NCBI GenBank assembly: GCA_028823415.1
Contig: JAPKBL010000004.1
Span: 1-64,000 of the forward strand
Length of the DNA: 64,000 nt
Source: Mariniblastus sp.
GTDB lineage: Bacteria; Planctomycetota; Planctomycetia; Pirellulales; Pirellulaceae
Reading direction: 5' to 3'
In this document: positions 28,808-37,745 of the stretch, piece after piece
Layout: each line of letters begins with the position of its first letter
How positions within the stretch are numbered: the first letter of the stretch is position 1
Notes under the pieces: model-generated
Seen by the model: only the letters and a program-made list of their open reading frames with translations
Database searches by the model: none
What the model was told of the DNA's origin: nothing
Made by a program: the position numbers and the translations under genes

Positions 28808-30451
28808 TTACTTCAGCTCGCTTCGTTTGACCGTGATCGAGTGTGGTTTTTCCCCATCAATGTTGACTATTTCGTAGGTTACTTGCGGATCATTAAGCGT
28901 CGTGTCGAAAGTGACCAACCCGAAGGATTGCGGCTTATTGTAGCTAAAAATAGCTCCGGCTTTCTCCATGGTTGGATGAACGTGTTGATTGGTTAGGCGA
29001 GAGGAATTGAATTCATAAAGATCATATCCATTAGGGCGTTCAATCTTCCAAGCATCAGATCGATGTCGGTCAGCAGATACCAATACAACTCCTTCGATTT
29101 TGTTTGATTCGATAAAACTCAATAACTCTTCGTGTTCCTTTTTGTACCCGTTCCACGTGTCTTTACTATCTCCTTTGGTGCGGAAATCAAACGGGACCGA
29201 AGAACAAATGACCTTGAAGGTCCCGGTAGATTTTTGGAGTTGTTTCTTTAGCCATTTCTTTTGTACCTCACCGAGCATGGAGCGAGGTTTAGTTTTTGGC
29301 GAGGTTCGATAATAGCGGCAGTCGAGCATAATAAAATCGACGTCGGCGATAGAAAACGAGTACCAACAACCCGGCTGTTGATCCCCGCCGCCGTATCCGG
29401 GATTGGCCCAGTTCTGACGAAAAATTGGAAAGACCCAGTCTTTTTTCCAAAAAGGTGCGTCGATGTCAGCGCCTCCCCAACTGTCATTGGTGCTGAAATC
29501 GTGATCATCCCAAATCGTGAAAACGGGTGATCTGGCGGTTAGTTTTCTCCATTCGGGACGAGATTGGCGTCGCTGGTAAGTGTACTGTTGCATGATGACA
29601 GATTCAGGGTCATCGATATAAACATTGTCGCCAAGCAAGAGGATTGCTTGAGGATCAAATGCGCCGATCGTATTCCACATTCGTTCGTTTTCAGGTACGT
29701 AACCCGCCCCGCCGCCGAAGGCGATGACGAATTTCGACGGCTGTGCTTTGGGTGGTAACGTCCGAAACGAGTATTTTTTCTCGCCAGGTTGGCCGTCGAT
29801 CAGGACGGAATATTGATACTCATGATTCGGTTTCAATTGGGAGACGTCAACAACAGCGGTAAAGTCTTCGCTCGTGAGCGATTTAACATCGTCACTGTAG
29901 CCGACTTTTTTTCCAGAATCAGGGTTGGTAATTAGCACGTTAACATTCGATGGTTTGCCAGTCCGAACCCAAAACGAAGCGGTGGAGTCGGTTACATTCC
30001 CAACGAGTGGTCCATGAATTGGTTCGTGGGCATATTGAGCCGCCAGCGTTTTCATGAGCGCCGAGTCGGCCAGCGGTTTTAGCATTTCCCGCGGCCCGGC
30101 GATGAGTCGTCCTTCGGGAAGGCCAGCCGCGATCGCGCGCTTCATGTAGTCCTCGGATTTAGCTAATTGACTTCGTTGACCGTGAAGGATCCCGAGCATG
30201 TAAAGTGTTTCCGCGTCGCCAGGGTGTTCGGTCAGGTACTGCTCTAAAAAGGTTTGTGTCTTATCGAGTTGGCCTCGAAGAATAAGCCGCAAGGACGACT
30301 GATGGACGCGCTTGTATTGATTTTCTTTGCGAAACGAAAGATCCGGTTTCGGCTTGCTCGCCCCCGCTAAATCGTAGTCGGGAAGAATTTGGCCAAATGC
30401 AGGCGTGGCGATTCCCCAGCAAATAAACAATAACAACAACTTGAATTTCAT
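28808..30451 (-). CDS. PhoD-like alkaline phosphatase with N-terminal TPR segment
   Basis: 547 residues with a signal peptide (to about FG/QI). Residues 50-110 read as a tetratricopeptide-like pair of helices (GDAETLYMLGILHGQRSQLAKSEDYMKRAI). A fibronectin-like PhoD N domain follows (about 150-235; ASFWVRTGKPS), then the metallophosphatase core: ILLLGDNVYIDD, IWDDHDFSTNDSWGG, FIMLDCRYYR, VLVSADRHRSDAW. It should hydrolyse phosphate mono- or diesters in the periplasm using metal ions. The TPR segment suggests a protein partner. It is convergent with the aspartoacylase-like gene. Confidence 0.92.
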   Translation of the reverse strand: MKFKLLLLFICWGIATPAFGQILPDYDLAGASKPKPDLSFRKENQYKRVHQSSLRLILRGQLDKTQTFLEQYLTEHPGDAETLYMLGILHGQRSQLAKSEDYMKRAIAAGLPEGRLIAGPREMLKPLADSALMKTLAAQYAHEPIHGPLVGNVTDSTASFWVRTGKPSNVNVLITNPDSGKKVGYSDDVKSLTSEDFTAVVDVSQLKPNHEYQYSVLIDGQPGEKKYSFRTLPPKAQPSKFVIAFGGGAGYVPENERMWNTIGAFDPQAILLLGDNVYIDDPESVIMQQYTYQRRQSRPEWRKLTARSPVFTIWDDHDFSTNDSWGGADIDAPFWKKDWVFPIFRQNWANPGYGGGDQQPGCWYSFSIADVDFIMLDCRYYRTSPKTKPRSMLGEVQKKWLKKQLQKSTGTFKVICSSVPFDFRTKGDSKDTWNGYKKEHEELLSFIESNKIEGVVLVSADRHRSDAWKIERPNGYDLYEFNSSRLTNQHVHPTMEKAGAIFSYNKPQSFGLVTFDTTLNDPQVTYEIVNIDGEKPHSITVKRSELK

Positions 30452-30741
30452 GATCGACTCAGCGAAAGTGGATTTTAAGGAATTGCTCTATTTTCCATTT
30501 CCAAATGGCAAATGCAATGGAATAAAAAAAAACAGCCTGTGTTGAGAGCCAGAATACCAAAATTTAGATCGGGTGTTAGCGAGCAATCCCGAAGTTCTTT
30601 GTTACTAGCTACGCGGAGATCAGGTTTAAAAAATATTGTGATTATGAAAAATCGCTTCCCATTACTTGAGCGGAGATTCAATGGGCGACTAAAATTGAAC
30701 AACGAGATGATTGATAAAACCTGCCAAAATTAATAAATAGA
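30452..30741. other. Divergent intergenic region with short inverted repeat
   Basis: 290 bases between the phosphatase and serine hydrolase genes. CCATTT (30495-30500) and AAATGG (30503-30508) form a 14-bp inverted repeat about 45 bases before the phosphatase start, a possible operator. An open frame at 30512-30733 would code for 73 residues but lacks a ribosome site and family features. Confidence 0.45.
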
Positions 30742-31878
30742 ATGAAGATAAATTTCAAATATTGCCATCGCTGTCTTGTCTGCTGGCGAGTTTATTTGTT
30801 GGTTGGGCTATTTTTAATTTCGATTAATTTTCGCGTCGGCGCTCAGGAGCTGGGCGCGAAGGGGCGGTCTGGTGCTCAAGATCTGTTTTTTCCAAATAGC
30901 GATCAGGACTGGGAGCGATTGACACCGGCAGCGGCGAAATGGGATGAAGTGGCGTTAAAAAGTACGTTGAAGTATGTGGGTGAGCAAAAATCATCGGCAC
31001 TGGTTATCTTGTGGCGCGGGCGGATCGTGGCTGAGCAATATTGGGACCTGGTCGGTTCGCGAAAGTATCAGACAATGGTGTACGGGGAGGATGAACGGGG
31101 ACATGCCCTGGAAGATGTGGCCTCGGTGCAGAAGAGTTTAGCGGCGGTGTTGTTGGGAATAGCGTTAGATAAAGAACTAGTCGAGCTTACCGATTCAGTA
31201 ACGAAACATCTTGGAAGCGGCTGGTCCAATGCGCCCGTGTTGGCGGAGGCCGAAATAACGTTGGAACATCTGATTTCAATGTCATCAGGTTTGAGCGATC
31301 AATTGGAATTTCGATCGAAGCCGGAAAGGAAGTGGAAATACAACACCAATGCTTATTCGCGAATTGTAAATGTGCTTGAGTCTGCCGCCGGCCTCAATCG
31401 CAATGAACTAACGGAACAGTGGCTGTCGCCGCTGCAGATGAAAAATTCGGTTTGGAAAGTACGCCGGTTCGCAAAGTCTGACCCCAAGACTAACCGCCAC
31501 GGCTGGGTCACGTCGGCTCGGGATTTAGCGAGGCTGGGATTACTTGTTTCTGCCAACGGCGACTGGAAGGATCGCGCTGTGATCCAGGACAAAGATTATG
31601 TTCGACATATGCTTCAATCATCGCAACGGCTCAATCCAAGCTACGGATACTTATGGTGGCTTAACGGACAGTCACATGCACTTCGGGCCGGTCGTCGCCG
31701 GGCAGGCCCTCTAAACCCGAACGCCCCCGAAGATATGGTTGCTGGCCTCGGTGCTCTAGGTCGAAAATTATATGTTGTGCCCAGTTTTCAGCTAGTGATT
31801 GTTCGACTTGGCGAAGAGCCGGAGGCTGGATTTGATCGAAAGTTTTGGGGCCATTTTAATGTTGTATTAGGCCGTTAA
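30742..31878 (+). CDS. Exported serine hydrolase, class C beta-lactamase/esterase fold
   Basis: 378 residues, signal segment at about 15-34. Catalytic S128-V-Q-K131 (ASVQKSLAAVLLG) matches the SxxK motif; a Tyr in KYNTNAYSRIV is a candidate for the conserved Tyr of Y-x-N, and a later GRRRAG region may stand in for the KTG triad. This is the beta-lactamase/6-aminohexanoate dimer hydrolase-like family. In planctomycetes these are usually esterases or peptidases rather than resistance enzymes. The gene heads a plus-strand set with a sugar-isomerase-like and a symporter gene (gaps 126 and 149 bases). Confidence 0.86.
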   Translation: MKINFKYCHRCLVCWRVYLLVGLFLISINFRVGAQELGAKGRSGAQDLFFPNSDQDWERLTPAAAKWDEVALKSTLKYVGEQKSSALVILWRGRIVAEQYWDLVGSRKYQTMVYGEDERGHALEDVASVQKSLAAVLLGIALDKELVELTDSVTKHLGSGWSNAPVLAEAEITLEHLISMSSGLSDQLEFRSKPERKWKYNTNAYSRIVNVLESAAGLNRNELTEQWLSPLQMKNSVWKVRRFAKSDPKTNRHGWVTSARDLARLGLLVSANGDWKDRAVIQDKDYVRHMLQSSQRLNPSYGYLWWLNGQSHALRAGRRRAGPLNPNAPEDMVAGLGALGRKLYVVPSFQLVIVRLGEEPEAGFDRKFWGHFNVVLGR

Positions 31879-32004
31879 AACACGGATTCGCTTGGTAACG
31901 GCAAGTGGTCGGAGGTAGCGAGATTGTGGAATTCGATTTGCAATGGTCGGGAACGGATGCCACATTGAATCAGCAAAATAAAGTTTATCTTAAAAGGGGA
32001 AGAA

Positions 32005-32922
32005 ATGGATCGTCGAAGTGTTTTAAAGTTGGGTGTGGTTTCGAGCGTTACATGGCTCGCTTCGTCGCGGCTGCCAGCGCAGTGTAAGATTTTAAATTTC
32101 CCGAGCATGGCTGTGGCGGAGTGGCTGACGCTGGCAGTGCAACAGTATTCATTTAGCCGCCAACTCCGATCGGGCGAGATGAATATTCTTGATTTTCCCA
32201 AGACGGTCGTCGAAGGTACCGGAATCAAGGCGCTGGAATATTTTAATGGCCACATCGAAGACAAGGTAAAAAACGCTTCGTTTTTTAAACAGCTTAGGAA
32301 ACGCTGTGACGATTTGGGTGCGGTCAATACAATGATGTTGTGTCGAAGCAAAAACGCGGTTGATTCACCGGATGGGAAAATCCGAAAATTAGCGGTCGAG
32401 GGTTATCGACCTTGGTTGGAGGCGACCCGGGTACTCGGTGGACAATATATTCGGGTTGATACTCGGCATCAGGGCAATGCGGAAAAGCAAAAAGGATTTG
32501 CGGTCGCTGGCCTGCGATCACTTTGTAAGGTCGCGGATGAATATGAAATGGGCATCCTCGTTGAAAACCATGGGAACCATTCTGGGAACGGTGCTTGGCT
32601 TGCGGATGTGATGAAAAAAGTTGATCTGGCAAATTGTGGAACCCTACCTGATTTTCAAAATTTCAAGGAATACGATCCCTACCAGGGAGTCACGGAGATG
32701 ATGCCCTGGGCGAAAATTCTTTGCGCTAAATCAAAATCATTTGATAACAACGGTGATGAAGAAAATGTTGACTATCGAAAGATGTTGAAAATTGCTAAGG
32801 CTGCTGGATTTCGAGGGTACATAGGAATCGAATTTGAAGGCCATGGCGTCGATCCAGTTGAGGGAATTAATGCGACCAAGAAATTGATTCAAAAGGTAAT
32901 GCGTGAATTGAAGCAGGCTTAA
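32005..32922 (+). CDS. Sugar phosphate isomerase/epimerase-like TIM-barrel protein
   Basis: 305 residues. The ATG is preceded by AGGGGAAGAA, a good ribosome site. MDRRSVLKLGVVSS is a Tat-like or lipoprotein-like leader. The barrel shows the metal-site residues of the AP endonuclease 2 family: VENHGNHSG, a DFQNF segment, CAKSKSF and YIGIEFEGHG at the end. Members isomerise or epimerise sugars or keto-acids, or cleave related substrates. The export signal suggests that it acts outside the cytoplasm. It sits between a serine hydrolase and a sodium symporter, which fits uptake of sugar breakdown products. Confidence 0.88.
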   Translation: MDRRSVLKLGVVSSVTWLASSRLPAQCKILNFPSMAVAEWLTLAVQQYSFSRQLRSGEMNILDFPKTVVEGTGIKALEYFNGHIEDKVKNASFFKQLRKRCDDLGAVNTMMLCRSKNAVDSPDGKIRKLAVEGYRPWLEATRVLGGQYIRVDTRHQGNAEKQKGFAVAGLRSLCKVADEYEMGILVENHGNHSGNGAWLADVMKKVDLANCGTLPDFQNFKEYDPYQGVTEMMPWAKILCAKSKSFDNNGDEENVDYRKMLKIAKAAGFRGYIGIEFEGHGVDPVEGINATKKLIQKVMRELKQA

Positions 32923-33071
32923 GCTTACGGTTGGTCGAGTAATCGAGCAGAGAAGGGGGCTGACGTGTCAATTTGAGAAGGTTGGTTCAAAGGGTGAACC
33001 GTGTGGATGATATGTGTTAGGATTGCCGTCGCTGATTTTTGAATTCCCTTCTCGTAGCGCCGGGTTAAGTT

Positions 33072-34736
33072 ATGACCATTATTATTACCTTCCTCTTTTT
33101 TACGACCCTTGTCATTGTTTTGACTTGGTGGGTAACCCGCGGCACGAATCTGGATACCGACGAAGGTTATTTTCTGGCAGGTCGAAGCCTGACCGGAATT
33201 TTCATTGCCGGCTCGCTATTGTTGACGAATTTATCGACTGAGCAGTTGATCGGGCTTAATGCCGGTTCATTCAACGAAGGGCTTTCGGTCATGTGCTGGG
33301 AAGTCGTGGCCGGCATGTCGCTGGTGGTGCTCGCGCTGGTTTTTCTTCCGAGGTATCTCAAGTCTGGGATCGCAACGATTCCTCAGTTTCTTGAAGAGCG
33401 ATACGACTCATCTGTCCGGGCGATCACCGCGGGTATTTTTATCGTTGCCTACATGTTGATTTTATTACCATTTGTTTTGTATCTCGGAGCGAGAGGGCTC
33501 AACGGCATGTTGGGCTTAGAGGCGGTTTTTGGTTTTACCGAGTTGCAAACGATCTGGGCCGTAATCACATTTATCGCGGTACTTGGAGGAGGCTATGCGA
33601 TTTGGGGTGGAATGCGGGCGATTGCAGTCTCGGATACTTTCAACGGGGCAGGATTGTTGGTTGGCGGTTTGATGATCACGTTCTTCTCACTGCGTGTTGT
33701 CGCCGGTGATGAAGGCGGATTTATGGGAGCGTTTGAAAAAATTAAGTTGGCCGATACAGATGCATTTCAATCGCTTGGAAAAGCAGACGAAGGGACGCAT
33801 TGGCCAACTCTGTTTACCGGCGTGCTGTTGTTGAATTTTTTCTATTGGTGCACCAATCAGCAGATTATTCAAAGAACGTTTGGCGCGAAAAATTTAGCCG
33901 AAGGCCAAAAGGGTGTTCTATTAGCTGCGTTTTTTAAGATCTTAGCACCGTTGGTGCTTATTTTGCCAGGAATCATGGCTGCCTATTTGGTGATTGGCGC
34001 TCAGGATGCTGAGATGATGGCAGCCGTTGGAACCAATGAAAAGGGAAACTGGATAGCTGATCGAGCCTACGGGGCATTGGTTACCCGAGTGCTTCCCGAA
34101 TGGTTGTTGGGATTCTTTGCGGCTGTTGTGGTCGGGTCAATCCTGTCTACGTTTAACTCGGTGCTAAACTCAGCCGCGACGTTATTTTCACTGGATGTCT
34201 ACAAGCAGTATCTGAATCCTCAGGCTTCAACAAAAACAGTTGTTCGTTCGGGCCAGGTATGCAGTTTTGTGGTTGCCGTATTTGCGGTGGTCGCAGCGCC
34301 AAATATTTTCTATGGCCGCGAGAGTGTTTTTGGATTCTTTCAAACTCTCAACGGTGTTTATTTTATCCCGCTCCTCGCCATCATTATGATTGGAATGTTT
34401 AATCGCTACGCCGACGGGAAATCGGCTTTGATCACGTTACTGGTGGGATTGGGGCTCATGGTCATCGGGACTTTCTTTACCGGCGAGGTCAAGGAAACGG
34501 AAACCGCCGGATGGTTGATGGGATATTTCGGTTCTCCATTTCATTACATGGGCGCAGTATTTGTCTTGTTAATTGTTCTGCAACTCGTGCTCAGCGCCGC
34601 AGGGATGAAGCGAGCCGAACCCTACGTTCAAGTGGATGCGGGGCTCGTTGATTTGACACCCTGGAAGCCAGCACCTTATGTGGGAGCGGCGTTGATCATG
34701 TTGGTGATTGCGATTTACGTCTATTTCGCAATATAA
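33072..34736 (+). CDS. Sodium:solute symporter (SSS family)
   Basis: 554 residues with about 13-14 hydrophobic segments, no signal peptide and an N-terminal helix out. Family features: DEGYFLAGRSLTG then LTNLSTEQLIGLNAGSFNEG near the start, the GGGYAIWGGMRAIAVSD segment, YWCTNQQIIQRTFGAKN in the middle, and SILSTFNSVLNSAATLFSLDVYK. It resembles SGLT-type carriers for sugars. Its position after a sugar-isomerase-like gene supports a carbohydrate substrate. Weak ribosome site. It probably completes the operon begun at 30742. Confidence 0.94.
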   Translation: MTIIITFLFFTTLVIVLTWWVTRGTNLDTDEGYFLAGRSLTGIFIAGSLLLTNLSTEQLIGLNAGSFNEGLSVMCWEVVAGMSLVVLALVFLPRYLKSGIATIPQFLEERYDSSVRAITAGIFIVAYMLILLPFVLYLGARGLNGMLGLEAVFGFTELQTIWAVITFIAVLGGGYAIWGGMRAIAVSDTFNGAGLLVGGLMITFFSLRVVAGDEGGFMGAFEKIKLADTDAFQSLGKADEGTHWPTLFTGVLLLNFFYWCTNQQIIQRTFGAKNLAEGQKGVLLAAFFKILAPLVLILPGIMAAYLVIGAQDAEMMAAVGTNEKGNWIADRAYGALVTRVLPEWLLGFFAAVVVGSILSTFNSVLNSAATLFSLDVYKQYLNPQASTKTVVRSGQVCSFVVAVFAVVAAPNIFYGRESVFGFFQTLNGVYFIPLLAIIMIGMFNRYADGKSALITLLVGLGLMVIGTFFTGEVKETETAGWLMGYFGSPFHYMGAVFVLLIVLQLVLSAAGMKRAEPYVQVDAGLVDLTPWKPAPYVGAALIMLVIAIYVYFAI

Positions 34737-35083
34737 CAAAACGGACGCTCAAACAGGCACACGCGTTGGGTTTGGCAAGTGCGGCCTCAAAGTGTTTTCC
34801 ACTCCCATCGACCCATTCATCAGCAATGGCGATGGTAGCAAACCCGCTAGCCAATAAAATTAGAATTCCAATTTATTTCATTTCAATTTTTCCAAAAGCA
34901 ATTGTGATTGACGGGTGGCAAGTGATGGGTTGTTTTCCTCTTGGTGCATGGAAGCTTGAGGAAATTCTAAAAATTAATTATTGCCGGAAAGCAGTTGGCT
35001 GTTGAGTTTCAAGTATTTTGGCCGTGCAGAAATATTTCACGGCCAGCGAAGCGACGTTGATAAGTGACATCGTCGGAAAGCAA
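34737..35083. other. Convergent intergenic region with 7-bp hairpin
   Basis: 347 bases between convergent genes. GGCCGTG (35020-35026) pairs perfectly with CACGGCC (35038-35044), and the loop itself holds the palindrome GAAATATTTC. No T-tract follows on either strand, so it is not a standard terminator. Two open frames of 79 codons show no family features. AGCCAAT occurs at 34849-34855. Confidence 0.5.
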
Positions 35084-36634
35084 TTAGTCCGCTTGGTAAA
35101 GCCGCGATTGATCATCCAGTGGGACAAGCCAAACGTTTCGAAACTTAACTGCGTTGTTGTGATCCTGAAGAAAGACAGGACCAGTCATTGTCTTTTTTTG
35201 CTGCTTGCCAATTTCTTTCAGATAGTTCGTTACCCCGTGTCGGTAAGGGTGAAATGAAGAGCGAGCTTCTTCAAATTTCGTCTCATCTTGAACTTTTTGG
35301 CCATTTAGAAAAGCAGTGACTGATCCAGGCTTAATGATATTGCCTTTTTTATCTCGTCTCGGTGCTCGATAACGAATGTCATAAACCTGCCATTCGCCAG
35401 GTGGACGCGCGGCATTAACGAGTGCCTTGCTGAATCCATAAAGTGCGCCCATATCATTCATGGTGATTTCATCTTTGCCATGCGTGTTAATAATTTGGAG
35501 TTCGTAATTGCCGTGAATGTAGATGCCGCTATTACCAGAGCCTTTTGGAGGAAGCATAAATTCAACATGGATATCAGCGTCTCGAAAATGGTATTGAGAA
35601 ACGAGGTGGTTCATGTTGGATCCGCCGCGTGTTGAGGTCACCACACCATTTTCGTCGGGCCAATCGGATTCGGTTCCCTCACGACCGAGAAATAGGTTCT
35701 CAGTTGGACTCAGTAGTACGATTGAATCTTCTGGAGGAGCGACGGGCAGTTTGGTTTGGTTGGGCGAAAATGAAAAGTCATTTTTTGCCCCCGCTCGGGC
35801 GCGTTCAATTGCAAAATTCACAAGTGGTTGGGAGTGAAAAAAACCTTGCCACAGATTGTGTCCTTGGCCTTCGACGACAACGAGATCGACTAATTTCCCC
35901 TGACCAAGTTCCTTGTAGCGATTTACTAATTCAGCTGAATTTTCTTTGAGAGGGACAACCTTGTCGGCCTTTCCATGAATAATAAAAACAGGAATGCCAG
36001 CCTTGGCGAGCTTGTCAATTTTTGCAATGGGGTTGTGCTGATGCAGAGAATTAGACAATTCGGACTCGGTAAGTCCGTAGGCGGCGGCCGCTTTTTTAAG
36101 ACCCGGGTAGGTGGTGAGATCAAACACCGGATAGATGCCGGCGAGACCGGAAACTCGTTCCGGATGACTGATCGCCCAACTGCTCGACCATAGCCCACCG
36201 CGACTTCGTCCAAGAAGGCATGTTCGTTTTGCAAAACCTCTATTTTCGGTGAGCTCTTTGTAGAGTGATGAAAAATGTTTTTGGCTGGCAGGACTTCCAT
36301 AGGCTTCGCCAACATCGATTCCGGCAACGGCGACGCCGGCGTTAAGGAATTGCTCGTGGATCCATTTTTCGTGTTGATCGGGATAACGTGGAAGGGTGGG
36401 CGAATACAAGACCCACGGTTGCGGGGTCTGGCGTTTCGATTCTTCTGGCCACATGATAAACGCTGGGCGCTGGTCGATCAGGAACGACTCGCCGGGGAGT
36501 ATTAACTGTTTGATGGGTTTTGAAGTCGCGGCTTGTTCTTCAGAGTCTTGCGCTGAAATCACGCATTCATGAGTGATAAGAAAAAAAAGACAGCCGCCAA
36601 GAAATAACTTTTGAAAGTCAGAGAGCAGGAGCAT
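35084..36634 (-). CDS. Alpha/beta hydrolase fused to DUF1080 domain
   Basis: 516 residues from the ATG at 36634, signal peptide to about VISA/QD. The hydrolase half carries the nucleophile elbow G142-R-S144-R-G146, Asp in IHGKADKVVP (D224) and His in VEGQGHN (H259), a full Ser-Asp-His triad of prolyl-oligopeptidase type. From about residue 290 to the end lies a DUF1080 concanavalin-like domain: NHLVSQYHFRDADIHVEF, GSGNSGIYIHGNYELQI, then a closing HNNAVKFRNVWLVPL. DUF1080 proteins are linked to 3-keto-glycoside hydrolysis and glycan binding. An esterase acting on glycans is inferred. The joining of these two domains in one chain is notable. Confidence 0.88.
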   Translation of the reverse strand: MLLLSDFQKLFLGGCLFFLITHECVISAQDSEEQAATSKPIKQLILPGESFLIDQRPAFIMWPEESKRQTPQPWVLYSPTLPRYPDQHEKWIHEQFLNAGVAVAGIDVGEAYGSPASQKHFSSLYKELTENRGFAKRTCLLGRSRGGLWSSSWAISHPERVSGLAGIYPVFDLTTYPGLKKAAAAYGLTESELSNSLHQHNPIAKIDKLAKAGIPVFIIHGKADKVVPLKENSAELVNRYKELGQGKLVDLVVVEGQGHNLWQGFFHSQPLVNFAIERARAGAKNDFSFSPNQTKLPVAPPEDSIVLLSPTENLFLGREGTESDWPDENGVVTSTRGGSNMNHLVSQYHFRDADIHVEFMLPPKGSGNSGIYIHGNYELQIINTHGKDEITMNDMGALYGFSKALVNAARPPGEWQVYDIRYRAPRRDKKGNIIKPGSVTAFLNGQKVQDETKFEEARSSFHPYRHGVTNYLKEIGKQQKKTMTGPVFLQDHNNAVKFRNVWLVPLDDQSRLYQAD

Positions 36635-36784
36635 GGTGTTCAATTCCGAAAAATTCGATACCTCATTGCGCGTTAGATTGCGGCAACGTAAGTCGTCAAT
36701 TTTAGTTTTAATTAATCTCAATTAAAATAGCGGAACGAAGAATCAGTTCGCGTTCTCTAATTTTATCGAACCATAGCCGATCGA

Positions 36785-37696
36785 TTATCTGCGGACGAGA
36801 TTTTTCATCGTCGCCGGGGCGCCAAGTAAGGCAGATTTGGTCAATTCTGACCAAGTGTTGGCTTGCTGGCTGACGGGGCGTGGTCGGAGGCCGGCTTTGC
36901 GAAGCATGCGGTTCATCCGATAAACACGATCGCGGCGAATCGAGCTGGGCGTGCGAAAATTGATACTGACGGAAATGGAGATCTCATCGAGGGTGCGCAC
37001 CCAGTGAGGAGCCGTTACTGGAACGTAAACACCATCTCCCGGATTCATTTCAAAAAGCTGATATTGCTCAAACAGCGACTCGCTACAGTTGGTGATTCGC
37101 TGTCCTTCGTTATAAAAGCCTTCTAGGGCCTCTTCGGGAAGAACGTCACGGTTGTTGACGTCGTAGATCGCCATTTGCTTTTTGCCGCGAATTTGCATGA
37201 AGAAATTCTGCTCTGGATCATAGTGATAGGGCGTATACGCCTGCGGAGGACTGATGAAAATAAAACTTTCACGTCCGCTGATTTTTCCGGTCACCGGTTC
37301 CACAAACTCGCCAAGAGAATCAAGGCACTCATTTACAAACTGTCCGTAGACCGAGTCGGATTCAACATTACGAAGCACGATAACGATGTTTTGGTGCTCA
37401 ATAGCCTGGATCAATTCGTCAGTCGAGAGTTCGTCATTATCGGCCGCATGTTTATAGTGCTCAAGATCTTCGTGGGTTCCAAATTCCTGTTTACTGAATA
37501 CGTATTCCCTTTGTTTTCGGGGCAGTCGTTTTGACAGTTCAATTAGATTTTCCAGCTGAAAAAGTGGATGTTGTTGGAGCTGGTGCTGGATCGCGAACGG
37601 CTGGGCGTCGACGTGATTTTCGAAAGTGGTCGGATCGATGCGAACCATGTCAGATTGAAACGTCGTTCCGGCGGGAAGTGTAATCTTTTTGATCAT
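36785..37696 (-). CDS. JmjC-like cupin (putative Fe(II)/2-oxoglutarate dioxygenase)
   Basis: 303 residues, no signal peptide. The double-stranded beta-helix shows the iron triad H158-Y-D160 (YTPYHYDPEQNFFMQIRG) and H231 (VTAPHWVRT), with Lys in RGKKQMAIYD as a possible 2-oxoglutarate contact. This is the JmjC/cupin-8 type, whose members hydroxylate proteins or ribosomal components. It lies 49 bases downstream of a FemAB/CelD-type acyltransferase gene on the same strand, so the two may act on one product. Target unknown. No clear ribosome site. Confidence 0.84.
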   Translation of the reverse strand: MIKKITLPAGTTFQSDMVRIDPTTFENHVDAQPFAIQHQLQQHPLFQLENLIELSKRLPRKQREYVFSKQEFGTHEDLEHYKHAADNDELSTDELIQAIEHQNIVIVLRNVESDSVYGQFVNECLDSLGEFVEPVTGKISGRESFIFISPPQAYTPYHYDPEQNFFMQIRGKKQMAIYDVNNRDVLPEEALEGFYNEGQRITNCSESLFEQYQLFEMNPGDGVYVPVTAPHWVRTLDEISISVSINFRTPSSIRRDRVYRMNRMLRKAGLRPRPVSQQANTWSELTKSALLGAPATMKNLVRR

Positions 37697-37745
37697 GTTC
37701 TGATTTCTGGAATGTCGTGGATGATTCTGCTGGGTAGCCAGGAGG

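Noticed and set aside
30512..30733. 73-codon open frame between the phosphatase and serine hydrolase genes
   Set aside because: No ribosome site, no recognisable family, and composition like non-coding flank.
31875..32351. 158-codon minus-strand open frame over the TIM-barrel gene start
   Set aside because: It overlaps a well supported gene with leader and ribosome site, and its translation has no family features.
34766..35005. 79-codon open frame in the convergent gap after the symporter gene
   Set aside because: No ribosome site or family feature; low-complexity hydrophobic translation.
35020..35044. Hairpin between convergent genes as an intrinsic terminator
   Set aside because: The stem is perfect but no T-tract follows on either strand.
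16061..37696. Functional pairing of the VHL-like tail with the JmjC-like hydroxylase
   Set aside because: The genes are 19 kb apart, on different strands, and the JmjC-like protein has no export signal while the sulfatase is exported.
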